From assembly GCF_947499295.1 (NCBI RefSeq), contig NZ_CANMNP010000011.1, positions 124,001 through 188,000 of the forward strand: a stretch of 64,000 nucleotides of DNA, written 5' to 3'. This DNA comes from an uncultured Roseibium sp. (GTDB lineage Bacteria > Pseudomonadota > Alphaproteobacteria > Rhizobiales > Stappiaceae). This document shows positions 55,434 through 63,978 of this stretch, piece by piece (positions within the stretch are counted from its first letter, which is position 1; the number at the start of each line of letters is the position of its first letter). A program made the translations under genes and the position numbers. The notes beneath the pieces were generated by a model, which was not told the DNA's origin, ran no database searches, and saw nothing but the letters and a program-made list of their open reading frames with translations.

Positions 55434-58255
55434 GGCCGCACCTTCTGGCGAACGGTTTTCGGGCCTTTTCCAACCGGAGAACGAAGCTCGGGAAATGCAG
55501 GACTGCATTCATCCGGCGGGCCAGTTTTTTCAATGCGGACACGCAGGTCGAACCAGGCCGCCTGTCCCGTGACTGGGTCCGAATTGGACCATCTCAATCC
55601 ATCTCCCTTTGGCGGAAGCAGTTCATTGATGAGATGATTCAGCAGGAAACCCTTGGTGGACTCGGGCGCGTCGCCATCCAGCGCCCATGCACCTTTACGC
55701 TTGCCGATGGCGTTCCATGTCCAGACGGTATTTTCGTTCAGAGCCGCCATCAAAGCGACTGGAACGACTATCTCGCCGTGGAGCGAGGTGACCCGCGCCC
55801 AGTCGCCGTCCTGAAAGCCGTGCTCTTCCCAGATTTTCGTCGGCACATAGAGAGGATTGTGACCATGGATCTGCCTTAGCCAGGCATTCTGACTGCCCCA
55901 GGAATGATACATGGCCATGGGCCGTTGTGTGAGCGCATGGACCGGGTAATCGGCTTCACTCACATGGGCATCTTCCAGCGGCGGATACCAGACGGGCAAT
56001 GGCTCGAAGGTTTCCTTGATGCGGTCACGCAGATGATCCGGCGGTTGCCGGTCGCCATGACCCTCGGCCGCCAGCTGAAAGCGGCGCATGGGCTCGGAAT
56101 AGAGCTCGAACAGATAAGGCTGCGGCTTGTCGTAAAAACCGAGCTCGACGGCCCAATCCTGATACGCCGAGTTCCAGGGCTTATAGAAGGCTGCTTCGTC
56201 GGGAACATGCTCGACGAAAAACCCGCCATTCTCGATGTATCGGTCAAGTTGCTCCGGATTGACCTCGCCTCTGCCTTTTTCAGTTCCGTCACCCCGGAAA
56301 CCCGCCAAGGGGCCAATTCCCGGCCGGCGCTGGTGGTTGACCATGTAATCGGCATAGTCACGGTATTTGGCACTGCCGTCTTCCTCGATAAAACCGGGAA
56401 GATTCAGCCGGACGCCCAGGTCGACCAGCACAGACTGGAAGCCTCTGACATCCCTGTCCGGCTCAATAACCGGCCAGCGGATCGCGTCAGCAGCCGCGTC
56501 GGCTTCGCAGATCGGCCGATCCAGCAGGCTGATGCAGTCGTGACGTTCCAGATAGGTGGTGTCCGGAAGAATGAGATCCGCATAGGCAACCATCTCCGAT
56601 GAATAGGCATCGGAATAGATAATCCGCGGAATAACGTAGTTTCCGTCTTCGTCTTTGTCGGTCAGCATCTCCATGACACCTTTGGTGTTCATAGAGGAGT
56701 TCCAGGACATGTTCGCCATATAGAGAAACAGGGTATCGATCCGATAAGGATCGCCTGCATGCGCATTGGAAATAACCATGTGCATCAGCCCATGGGCCGA
56801 CATCGGGTTTTCCCAGGTAAAAGCCTTGTCGATGCGCGCCGGTGTGCCGTCTTTCTTCAGCGCCAGGTCGTCCGGGCCCCGCACGAAGCCCAGATGCGGT
56901 CCATCCAGCGGACAATCCGGCTCGGAATGACAGTGAGGCGTTGGATGTGCCGTGACCGGTTTCGGGTAAGGCGGCTTGAACCGGAAACCTCCGGGCACCT
57001 CAACAGTTCCAAGCAGGATCTGCAGAAGGTGCAGCGACCGGCAAGTCTGGAAACCATTTGAATGGGCGGAAATCCCGCGCATGGCATGAAAACTGACCGG
57101 ACGGCCGGGCATCTTTTCATGACGGTCTCCACGAAAGTCAGTCCAAGGCTGGTCCAGTTCAAATGCCTCTTCAAAGGCAACGCGGGCCAGTTCGGCTGCA
57201 ATCGCACGGATGCGCTCTGCCGACACGCCGCATTTTTCGGCAACAGCCTCGGGGCTGTAGGCATCGTCCAGATATTTTTCGGCAAGAAGTTGGAACACTG
57301 TCCTGTGGGTCAGACCGTCCTTTTCATACTGTGCCGCAAGATCCGGTTTGACGCCTTTTTGGTCGAATGCCGTCGGCTGACCGCTGTTGCGGTCAATAAC
57401 AAGCGTTTTTCCGCTGTCATCCCGCAACAGCAATCCGAATTCGGGCGAGGCCGGATCGTTGTTCACCAGGCACGGCGCATTCGTGAATCGGGACAAGTAC
57501 GTCAGATCAATCTTGCCACTTTGAACAAGCGTGTGAACCAGCGCCAGAATGAACAGACCATCGGTGCCCGGAGTTATCCCGACCCATTCGTCGGCGATGG
57601 CGTTGTAGCCGGACCGAACCGGGTTGATGCCGATGACCTTGCCGCCATGTGCCTTGAGCTTGCCAAGACCCATCTTGATGGGATTGGAATCGTGGTCTTC
57701 CGCAACACCGAACAACAGAAACAGTTTTGTCCTGTCCCAGTCGGGTTGGCCGAATTCCCAAAAAGCCCCACCCATCGTGTAGATGCCGCCTGCGGCCATG
57801 TTCACCGAGCAGAATCCGCCATGTGCCGCATAATTGGGTGTGCCGAAATTTTGCGCCCAAAAACTTGTAAAGCTCTGGGACTGGTCACGACCGGTGAAAA
57901 AGGCAAGTTTTTCAGGTGCGGACTTGCGGATGGGCGCCAGCCAGCCTGTGGCTATTTCGAGGGCCTCATCCCAGCTGATTTCCTCAAATTCACCCGACCC
58001 CCTTGGCCCCTTGCGCTTGAGGGGTGCGCGCAGACGCGATGGCGCATTCACCTGCATGATGCCGGACGAACCCTTGGCGCACAGGACGCCCTTGTTGACC
58101 GGGTGGTCCCGGTTGCCCTCGATATAGGCAACCTTGCCGTCTTTCATGTGGACGTTGATGCCGCATCTGCAGGCGCACATGTAGCAGGTGGTCTGACGAA
58201 TTTCGTCAGATACAAGTGGAGATGTTTCCACAGATGGCTGCTGGTGTCTGCCCAA
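55430..58255 (-). CDS. soeA: molybdopterin catalytic subunit of SoeABC-type sulfite dehydrogenase (quinone)
   Basis: 941 residues. It starts at TTG with GAGGAGGGG just upstream. The N-terminal FeS motif is C24xxC27xxxC31 with Cys59 in VLCAKG, followed by bis-MGD domains (FFTGRDQSQSFTSFWAQNFG, FGVAEDHDSNPIKMG, RGISAHSNGFQTCRS) and a C-terminal MopB domain (YHSWGSQNAWLRQIHGHNPLYV). No Tat signal is present, which separates it from DmsA/PhsA-type exported enzymes and fits SoeA, which oxidises sulfite to sulfate in the cytoplasm. A tetrathionate- or polysulfide-type reductase role cannot be fully excluded. Confidence 0.87.
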   Translation of the reverse strand: MGRHQQPSVETSPLVSDEIRQTTCYMCACRCGINVHMKDGKVAYIEGNRDHPVNKGVLCAKGSSGIMQVNAPSRLRAPLKRKGPRGSGEFEEISWDEALEIATGWLAPIRKSAPEKLAFFTGRDQSQSFTSFWAQNFGTPNYAAHGGFCSVNMAAGGIYTMGGAFWEFGQPDWDRTKLFLLFGVAEDHDSNPIKMGLGKLKAHGGKVIGINPVRSGYNAIADEWVGITPGTDGLFILALVHTLVQSGKIDLTYLSRFTNAPCLVNNDPASPEFGLLLRDDSGKTLVIDRNSGQPTAFDQKGVKPDLAAQYEKDGLTHRTVFQLLAEKYLDDAYSPEAVAEKCGVSAERIRAIAAELARVAFEEAFELDQPWTDFRGDRHEKMPGRPVSFHAMRGISAHSNGFQTCRSLHLLQILLGTVEVPGGFRFKPPYPKPVTAHPTPHCHSEPDCPLDGPHLGFVRGPDDLALKKDGTPARIDKAFTWENPMSAHGLMHMVISNAHAGDPYRIDTLFLYMANMSWNSSMNTKGVMEMLTDKDEDGNYVIPRIIYSDAYSSEMVAYADLILPDTTYLERHDCISLLDRPICEADAAADAIRWPVIEPDRDVRGFQSVLVDLGVRLNLPGFIEEDGSAKYRDYADYMVNHQRRPGIGPLAGFRGDGTEKGRGEVNPEQLDRYIENGGFFVEHVPDEAAFYKPWNSAYQDWAVELGFYDKPQPYLFELYSEPMRRFQLAAEGHGDRQPPDHLRDRIKETFEPLPVWYPPLEDAHVSEADYPVHALTQRPMAMYHSWGSQNAWLRQIHGHNPLYVPTKIWEEHGFQDGDWARVTSLHGEIVVPVALMAALNENTVWTWNAIGKRKGAWALDGDAPESTKGFLLNHLINELLPPKGDGLRWSNSDPVTGQAAWFDLRVRIEKTGPPDECSPAFPELRSPVGKGPKTVRQKVRP

Positions 58256-58271
58256 GTCCCCTCCTCATGGC

Positions 58272-58292
58272 TTTTAGAAATTTTTTCTAAAA
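58272..58292. promoter_or_regulatory. inverted repeat in the soeA leader
   Basis: TTTTAGAA (58272-58279) and TTCTAAAA (58285-58292) are perfect inverted arms separated by five bases, 17 bases before the soeA start. It may be an operator or a leader hairpin. Confidence 0.4.
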
Positions 58293-58528
58293 ACCGCTCC
58301 TGTGCAGCATGTCTTATGTGTCTGAATATGTATTTGTAGGATGCGTTGGCGTCAATCAACGTCTTCGGTGCGACGGCATATGTCGGGATTCTACCGAAAA
58401 GAGCGTTTTTCATGGCGCAAAACGACAAAATTCCTTCCCCAGCGACGTCCTGGAAAGTGCCCAGAAAAAGTCAGGTATCAGCATCAAATGTCAGACTTGG
58501 GATATGTGATGGAAGGCCTACGCCAACC

Positions 58529-58556
58529 AAAAAAGGCCGCCCGATGGACGGCCTTT
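58529..58556 (-). terminator. Rho-independent terminator after the solute-binding protein gene
   Basis: On the minus strand AAAGGCCG and CGGCCTTT pair over eight bases around a 9-base loop and are followed by further T residues (A run at 58529-58534 on the plus strand). It lies about 30 bases after the stop. Confidence 0.8.
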
Positions 58557-58584
58557 CCGGATGCTGATTTGAGTATTTTCTGCC

Positions 58585-59574
58585 TTAGAGCTTGTCGGTC
58601 ACTACAGTTGAAGTAGCGCCTTCCGGCTCCTTCGTGATGACCGGATCGGAACCGCCTGAAAGCAGCGACTTGACCGTACGATTATAAGCTTCCATGTCGA
58701 GCTTGCCGTCGGACCCGTCAACCAGCTTGTTGATCTCGCCAACCATGCGGATCTGGTGCTTCTCGGTCTGCGCGCCTGTCGCATCGTTCTCAAGCACGAT
58801 TTCGGCGGCTTCTTCCGGGTTTGCTGCCGAATATTCCCAGCCCTTCATGGTTGCCTTGACGAACCGCGCCAATTTGTCGACCATTGCCGGATCTTCCAGG
58901 CTGGACTCCACCACATAAAGGCCGTCCTCCAGGGTTGCGACACCCTGATCTTCATACTTGAAGACAATCAGCTCATCTTCCGGAATGCCCGCATCAATGA
59001 CCTGCCAATATTCATTGTAGGTCATGGTGGAGATGCAGTCGGCCTGTTTCTGGAGCAGCGGATCCACGTTGAAGCCCTGCTTGAGAACCGTCACGCCGCC
59101 TTCGCTACCATCCGTCGGAATGCCCAACTGGCTCATCCAGGACAGAAACGGGTATTCGTTGCCGAAAAACCAGACACCCAAGGTCTTGCCCTTGAAGTCT
59201 TCCGGCGATGTGATGCCAGTGTCCTTACGGCATGTCAGCATCATCCCGGATTTCTTGAAAGGCTGTGCGATGTTGACCAACGGCACACCTTTTTCGCGGG
59301 ACGCCAAAGCGGACGGCATCCAGTCGATGATCACGTCTGCGCCACCACCGGCAATAACCTGAGGCGGTGCGATGTCAGGGCCACCGGGCTTGATCGTTAC
59401 ATCCAGGCCTTCTTCTTCATAAAAGCCCTTGTCCTTGGCGACGTAGTAGCCGGCGAATTGTCCCTGTGTGACCCATTTCAGCTGCAACGTCAGTTCGTCC
59501 GCGGCATGCGCCGCGCCCGAAACCAGGCCTGCGCCCAAGACGGACACAAGCGCCAGATTCTTCAATGCCTTCAT
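58585..59574 (-). CDS. NMT1/ThiY-type ABC transporter substrate-binding protein (probable pyrimidine or related ligand)
   Basis: 329 residues from MKALKNLALVSVLGAGLVSG, with AGGGGA six bases upstream. Signal peptide cleaved near AHA (24). NMT1-family binding protein: LTLQLKWVTQGQFAGYYVAKDKGFYEEEGLDV (in parts), ADVIIDWMPSALASREKG and LGVWFFGNEYPF. Relatives bind hydroxymethylpyrimidine, riboflavin or pyrimidine-like compounds. No permease or ATPase gene is adjacent. A near-perfect RutR-like box lies upstream, which points to a pyrimidine or breakdown product as ligand; that is inference. Confidence 0.87.
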   Translation of the reverse strand: MKALKNLALVSVLGAGLVSGAAHAADELTLQLKWVTQGQFAGYYVAKDKGFYEEEGLDVTIKPGGPDIAPPQVIAGGGADVIIDWMPSALASREKGVPLVNIAQPFKKSGMMLTCRKDTGITSPEDFKGKTLGVWFFGNEYPFLSWMSQLGIPTDGSEGGVTVLKQGFNVDPLLQKQADCISTMTYNEYWQVIDAGIPEDELIVFKYEDQGVATLEDGLYVVESSLEDPAMVDKLARFVKATMKGWEYSAANPEEAAEIVLENDATGAQTEKHQIRMVGEINKLVDGSDGKLDMEAYNRTVKSLLSGGSDPVITKEPEGATSTVVTDKL

Positions 59575-59980
59575 TGCCATTCCCCTATTGGTTACGAGCC
59601 ACGTCACGTGGACATGACCCTTCTCTGGAATTCACCAATCTATGCTGAACCAACCGGCGAGTGTTTTAAAGCCGCCGTCTTGGGTGCCAGCAATATGGTC
59701 GTGTTACCTGCTACGGGGCATTTACCTTCTCGTGCACAGGTCACTGACCATTTGGTCAAGAAAATCTAGGAAGCTGCCCCGTCTCCGGTCAAGGTTATTT
59801 TTTAATCAAGCGGATATAAGAGCCAATTTACGTGCAGATCCAGGTTGCGGAGCACGAAATTGGGATTTTTGGTTGCCTAACGCACCGGAAGACGATCCAT
59901 TGTTCGATTTTCATGGAGCCGTCTGCCGGCAACCGACGCAATTCAGTGGCGTCTCGGCAGCGAAACCGGGTAGATGATAC
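59575..59980. promoter_or_regulatory. 406-bp divergent regulatory region
   Basis: No gene is supported. It separates the solute-binding protein gene from the divergent nitroreductase-family gene and contains the RutR-like box at 59744-59759. The stretch from about 59780 to 59900 is AT-richer and may hold the nitroreductase promoter. Confidence 0.5.
59744..59759. promoter_or_regulatory. RutR-like operator between the binding-protein and nitroreductase genes
   Basis: CTGACCATTTGGTCAA agrees with TTGACCANNTGGTCAA at 13 of 14 defined positions. TGACCA/TGGTCA are perfect arms around TT. It lies about 170 bases before the binding-protein start and 222 before the nitroreductase start. Confidence 0.65.
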
Positions 59981-60676
59981 ATGATTGCCAAATCTGCGCT
60001 CGACTATCGACCGCTTCCCTTGCCTGACCGTCGGCAGTTTACCGATGAAGAAATGCAGGCAAGAGCTGATGCATTTCTTGAAGATGTGCGCACACGCCAC
60101 ACGATCCGGCATTTTTCCGATCGTCCAGTGGATAGAGCCGTCATTGAAACCTGTATCCGTGCTGCTGGAACCGCACCGAGTGGCGCCAACCATCAGCCCT
60201 GGCATTTCGTTGCGATTGCCAGCCCTGCCTTGAAACGCACGATCCGTGAAGCTGCAGAAGAAGAAGAGAAGAAATTCTATGCGGGCGGCGCCGGGGATGA
60301 ATGGATCAAGGCGCTTGAGCCGATCGGAACCAATGCAGACAAACCGCATCTGGAGATTGCCCCCTGGCTGATCGTGATTTTTGCACAGCGCTGGGGAACC
60401 TTTGACGACGGCACCCGGTACAAGCATTACTATGTCCCGGAAAGTGTCGGCATTGCTACAGGCGTGCTGATCACGGCGCTGCATCATGCCGGATTGTCGA
60501 CACTGACGCACACGCCCAACCCGATGAAGTTCCTGAACGAAATTCTTCAACGACCGGAAGCTGAAAAACCGGTCATGATTCTTGCAGCCGGTCACCCGGC
60601 GGATGATGCGACCGTGCCCGCAGCGGCAAAACTGAAGAAACCACTAGACCAGATCCTGAGCGTCTTTGACGACTAG
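59981..60676 (+). CDS. nitroreductase-family flavoprotein resembling iodotyrosine deiodinase
   Basis: 231 residues. FMN-binding nitroreductase fold: [15 protein letters not shown] (near residue 37), [17 protein letters not shown] (61-77) and late [21 protein letters not shown]. The active-site lid has Glu96, Tyr100 and Lys121, whose spacing (+4, +21) equals the Glu-Tyr-Lys triad that holds halotyrosine in iodotyrosine deiodinases (Glu157/Tyr161/Lys182 in human). It may therefore reductively dehalogenate halotyrosines or a similar zwitterion. It shares a regulatory region with the RutR-boxed binding protein. RutE-type function is less likely. Confidence 0.85.
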   Translation: MIAKSALDYRPLPLPDRRQFTDEEMQARADAFLEDVRTRHTIRHFSDRPVDRAVIETCIRAAGTAPSGANHQPWHFVAIASPALKRTIREAAEEEEKKFYAGGAGDEWIKALEPIGTNADKPHLEIAPWLIVIFAQRWGTFDDGTRYKHYYVPESVGIATGVLITALHHAGLSTLTHTPNPMKFLNEILQRPEAEKPVMILAAGHPADDATVPAAAKLKKPLDQILSVFDD

Positions 60677-60683
60677 GAACAGT

Positions 60684-62519
60684 TTAGCCGGTCATATGGC
60701 TCGGAGCTGCTGTGACATTGTTCTTTATCTTTTCAACAAGGTCCTTGCGTTCCTGGCTGCCGTCAGCTGAATAGTTGAGATTCTTGAAGAGAGACGTTTG
60801 TTCTGTGAAAAATTTGCGCACGGTGTCCTTGTCGTCGAAGGCAAAATCCGTAGTGGCAATCTTGTAGACCAGTTCAAAGGTCTCCTGCTGGCGTTTCAGC
60901 GGGGCAGAAGCATCGACATCATCAAAAGCATCCTGCTGCAAATAGACCATGTCGAGAAAGAGCGCCTTTTGTTGAAGCACAAAATCCTCGGTGGAGACAC
61001 CCTCTTCACCGGTTACCTGCATCATGCGCGTGATTTCGTCGCCTTTACCCAAAAGGTCGATCATCTCTTCAACGCGCGGTACCCAGTTTGGACCGATGTT
61101 GTTTTGATACCACTCGCCCAACTGCGCGTGATAGCGAGACCATGAAAGAAGCGGATCGACAGCTGGATAGAAGCGTTTGTAGGCACGTTCGGAAGACAGT
61201 CCCAGGAAGGTTTTCACCGTTCCGAGTGTCGACTGGGTTACTGGCTCTTCAAAGTTGCCACCGGCCGGTGATACCGTGCCGATCATGGTCAGACTTCCCG
61301 TTTCGCCAGCGGCTGTTTTCAGAACGCCTGCGCGCTCATAAACGCCCTTGATCGACGAATCCAGGTAGGCTGGAAAGGCTTCCTCACCCGGGATCTCCTC
61401 AAGCCTTCCGGAGGTCTCGCGCATGGCCTGTGCCCAGCGCGAGGTGCTGTCGGCAATCAGCAGCACGTCATAGCCCATCTGACGGTAGTATTCGCCAAGA
61501 GTGATGCCGGTATAAATCGATGCTTCGCGCGCTGCGACCGGCATTGAAGACGTGTTGCAGATGATGACGGTTCGATCCATCAGTGTGCCGTCGCCGGAAG
61601 GATCAGGTTGATGCGGAAACTCAGTGATCGTTTCAACGACTTCACCGGCGCGCTCGCCGCAGGCGACGACTATCACAATGTTGACGGCTGAAAATCGCGA
61701 AATCAGAGATTGAAGCACTGTTTTACCGGCTCCGAATGGCCCGGGAATGCAACCCATCCCTCCACGCGCAATCGGAAAGAACGTGTCGATGAGGCGCAAG
61801 GTAGTGATAAGCGGTTCACTTGGATAAAGCCTTTCGCTTTGCCCTGCCTTCACGAGCCTTTCTGGCAACGCCCTCCGCACCGGCCAATGCTGCACCATGG
61901 TGAGATCACGGGTATCGCCTCTGTCATTCTTGATGGTGGCGACCACTTCGTTGATGGTGAAAGTGCCTTCTCGGATCCGATCAATCGTCCAGGTGCCCGA
62001 AAGCGTAAAAGGGGCCATTATCTTGTGCTGGAAGCGTCCCTCGGGAACCGTACCAACGGTGTCGCCTGCCTTGACCCTGTCTCCCGATTTGACCGCGGGC
62101 ACAAAAGACCACTTCCGGTTTTGGTCAAGCGCGTTTGTCAGGACGCCGCGTGGTAGAAAAAACCCATGTTCAGCAGCGATATCGGCCAGTGGGTTCTGCA
62201 ATCCATCAAACACGGTGCTGAGAAGGCCGGGACCAAGCGCAACGGACAGCATCTCACCGCTCTGGATCACCTTGTCGCCAACCCGAACACCGGATGTGCT
62301 TTCGAAGACCTGTGCTTCAGCGGATTTGCCGCGAACGCGCAGAACCTCAGCTTTCAGATATTCGCGTGGTTTGCCATCCCGTTCCGGGCCATGCGGAACG
62401 ATATAAACCACTTCATTCTTGATCAGAGGAGCATTCCCAATCGGTGACAGTGTGACAAGATCGTCTTGCACGGCAACGATCTCGGCTGTTGGGTCGGGAA
62501 GTTGAACATGACTGGTCAC
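60684..62519 (-). CDS. V/A-type ATP synthase subunit A (catalytic)
   Basis: 611 residues, GTG start overlapping the preceding stop as GTGA. Walker A GPFGAGKTV (260-267, within CIPGPFGAGKT), the V-type bulge domain (about 100-200), Walker B VLLIADSTSRWAQAMRE and PGEEAFPAYL. It is the nucleotide-hydrolysing subunit of a V/A-type rotary ATPase, bound to the membrane through the E stalk. Subunits B and D, expected downstream, lie outside this window: the next gene below it runs on the opposite strand, so either they are elsewhere or the operon is split. Confidence 0.93.
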   Translation of the reverse strand: MTSHVQLPDPTAEIVAVQDDLVTLSPIGNAPLIKNEVVYIVPHGPERDGKPREYLKAEVLRVRGKSAEAQVFESTSGVRVGDKVIQSGEMLSVALGPGLLSTVFDGLQNPLADIAAEHGFFLPRGVLTNALDQNRKWSFVPAVKSGDRVKAGDTVGTVPEGRFQHKIMAPFTLSGTWTIDRIREGTFTINEVVATIKNDRGDTRDLTMVQHWPVRRALPERLVKAGQSERLYPSEPLITTLRLIDTFFPIARGGMGCIPGPFGAGKTVLQSLISRFSAVNIVIVVACGERAGEVVETITEFPHQPDPSGDGTLMDRTVIICNTSSMPVAAREASIYTGITLGEYYRQMGYDVLLIADSTSRWAQAMRETSGRLEEIPGEEAFPAYLDSSIKGVYERAGVLKTAAGETGSLTMIGTVSPAGGNFEEPVTQSTLGTVKTFLGLSSERAYKRFYPAVDPLLSWSRYHAQLGEWYQNNIGPNWVPRVEEMIDLLGKGDEITRMMQVTGEEGVSTEDFVLQQKALFLDMVYLQQDAFDDVDASAPLKRQQETFELVYKIATTDFAFDDKDTVRKFFTEQTSLFKNLNYSADGSQERKDLVEKIKNNVTAAPSHMTG

Positions 62520-63265
62520 GACGAGGACCTCTCAAGAGGTGAAAAGGTGTCGGAAAAAAATCCTTGCGGCTTCGGCAGGCTGATATCTGCATCTGGCCCT
62601 TTAAGCGCCAGCGAGATCAGAGCCTCCAGGCGATCTCTGGCATCGGCCTCGTTGTAGCGCGTCCATCGCTCTACAATTACCCAGCGCAGCACATAGATGC
62701 CGACCGCTTCAAAGTCGAAATCATGCATCGTTCCGTAGTGATCGAGCTGCCGGACCACCTCTGTCAGTACCAGACGCTCCATCGAAATATGATCACCGGA
62801 TTGCATCAGTCGATAGGCTTCGGAGAGCCATGGCATGAAGTGTCCGAGACCGAATGCAGGGTCGCTCCAGTTCGACTTTATCGACGCACACCAGCGGCCC
62901 ATACCCCAGTTGTCAATATCCCCGGCACTTTCCTGTCCATTCCGGCGGCGGCGCAAGGCAGCAATCAGTGTTCGCGTTTCCATGCGTGCACCAACAAGGT
63001 GCTGCAGATCGGGATAGTCTTTCAGGTCCGCAATGATCCTGTTGGCACTGCGAATGACTTCCGCATCCTGGTCGTATCTCGCCACACCTGCCCAGGCAGT
63101 CACCTCAACCATTTCCTTCAACAACGCCGCATGCTGCGGTTCCAGCATCGACAGGCGCTGTTTCAGCCGGAAATCCGATATAGGCAGTTCCTTGAGCGAA
63201 AACAGTCTCCCGAGATGAGGCAAGCTGGTGACAAGCGAAATATATTGGTGCGGATTGGACGTCAT
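62516..63265 (-). CDS. DUF2764-like V-ATPase-associated protein (position of subunit C)
   Basis: 249 residues, MTSNPHQYISLVTSLPHLGR at the start. Mostly helical with conserved-looking LFSLKELPISDFRLKQRL, WGMGRWCASIKSNWSDPAFGL and late PKPQGFFSD. It matches the DUF2764 pattern of proteins found only in bacterial V-type ATPase operons, in the place where archaeal subunit C/d normally stands. It probably links the stator or rotor to the membrane ring. It lies 2 bases after subunit E and overlaps subunit A. Confidence 0.7.
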   Translation of the reverse strand: MTSNPHQYISLVTSLPHLGRLFSLKELPISDFRLKQRLSMLEPQHAALLKEMVEVTAWAGVARYDQDAEVIRSANRIIADLKDYPDLQHLVGARMETRTLIAALRRRRNGQESAGDIDNWGMGRWCASIKSNWSDPAFGLGHFMPWLSEAYRLMQSGDHISMERLVLTEVVRQLDHYGTMHDFDFEAVGIYVLRWVIVERWTRYNEADARDRLEALISLALKGPDADISLPKPQGFFSDTFSPLERSSS

Positions 63266-63267
63266 TA

Positions 63268-63969
63268 TTAGCGTAGCACCCCTTCCATCACGGCTCGCAA
63301 TCGCGGCTGCAAGTGACGTTTCAGCAGCGTAGCAATGGCGTCCTCCGTCAGATCGATGGATACATCCCGATCCGTCAGTTTAACCTTTATTCCGTCGAAG
63401 CCTGGTGCCGTGGAGAACGTCACCCCTGCACGCAGCGCATCGCCTGCAAGCACCAACACAAAATGGGTCAGCGTTCCCGGCTCGACCGCCTCGGGAGACT
63501 GCTTCAGCTCCTCGAAGCTGACGACCTTTTCCGGCAACACGATTTCCATCGGTTCCGTGTCGCTGACAGACGCGTTGTCACGCGCAATTCCGGCCATCGC
63601 CAGAATGAGTTTTTGTAAGAAAGCCTCGTCGGCGAGAGTTGTGCCGACCAGTCTTCCGGCTTCCTGTTGAATGCGGTCACCCAACTCGTTCCTGAGGCTC
63701 AGGACAAGATCGCGCGCCGCGACCTTGAGCCCGTCTTCCGTAGCAGCTTTTTCCTTTGCGGCCTCAGCGCGCGCTGTCGCCAAGAGATTATCTGCCCGCT
63801 CCTGTGCTTCCGATACAATTTCCTCTGCCTTTGCCTTGGCTTTGGCAAGAATGTCGTCGGCTTCTGACTGACCCGCGGCAACGCCTTCGGATTTCAGCCG
63901 ATTGATCAGGGCCTGCACCCCAGCACCAGCTGCGTTTTCGAGCTCTTGTGCGGTATCATGCTTTGACAT
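63268..63969 (-). CDS. V/A-type ATP synthase subunit E (peripheral stalk)
   Basis: 233 residues. A long alanine/glutamate/lysine-rich helix (about residues 10-95: AGQSEADDILAKAKAKAEEI in part) forms the coiled-coil stalk; the globular C-terminal domain (about 110-233) follows. GGAGGG stands before the ATG. Subunit E resists rotation of the catalytic head. The preceding gene ends nine bases upstream. Confidence 0.85.
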   Translation of the reverse strand: MSKHDTAQELENAAGAGVQALINRLKSEGVAAGQSEADDILAKAKAKAEEIVSEAQERADNLLATARAEAAKEKAATEDGLKVAARDLVLSLRNELGDRIQQEAGRLVGTTLADEAFLQKLILAMAGIARDNASVSDTEPMEIVLPEKVVSFEELKQSPEAVEPGTLTHFVLVLAGDALRAGVTFSTAPGFDGIKVKLTDRDVSIDLTEDAIATLLKRHLQPRLRAVMEGVLR

Positions 63970-63978
63970 GTTGCCCTC

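Larger units (their letters stand above)
58256..58584. other. 329-bp intergenic region upstream of soeA
   Basis: No gene is supported. It holds the inverted repeat listed above, a weak ATGTGTCTGAATATGT element (58316-58331) that loosely resembles the SqrR/BigR-like box of the sulfide operon, and the terminator of the solute-binding protein gene (58529-58556). Confidence 0.4.

Noticed and set aside
57062-58339. A 425-codon plus-strand frame opposite soeA
   Set aside because: Antisense shadow of the molybdopterin subunit; no recognisable motif, and the soeA reading has iron-sulfur and cofactor signatures.
58756-59769. A 337-codon plus-strand frame opposite the solute-binding protein gene
   Set aside because: It mirrors a gene with a signal peptide and NMT1-family motifs and would also cover the RutR-like box.
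59981-60676. Assignment as RutE (malonic semialdehyde reductase)
   Set aside because: Length, N-terminus and the Glu-Tyr-Lys lid fit iodotyrosine-deiodinase-like proteins better, and no other rut gene is present.
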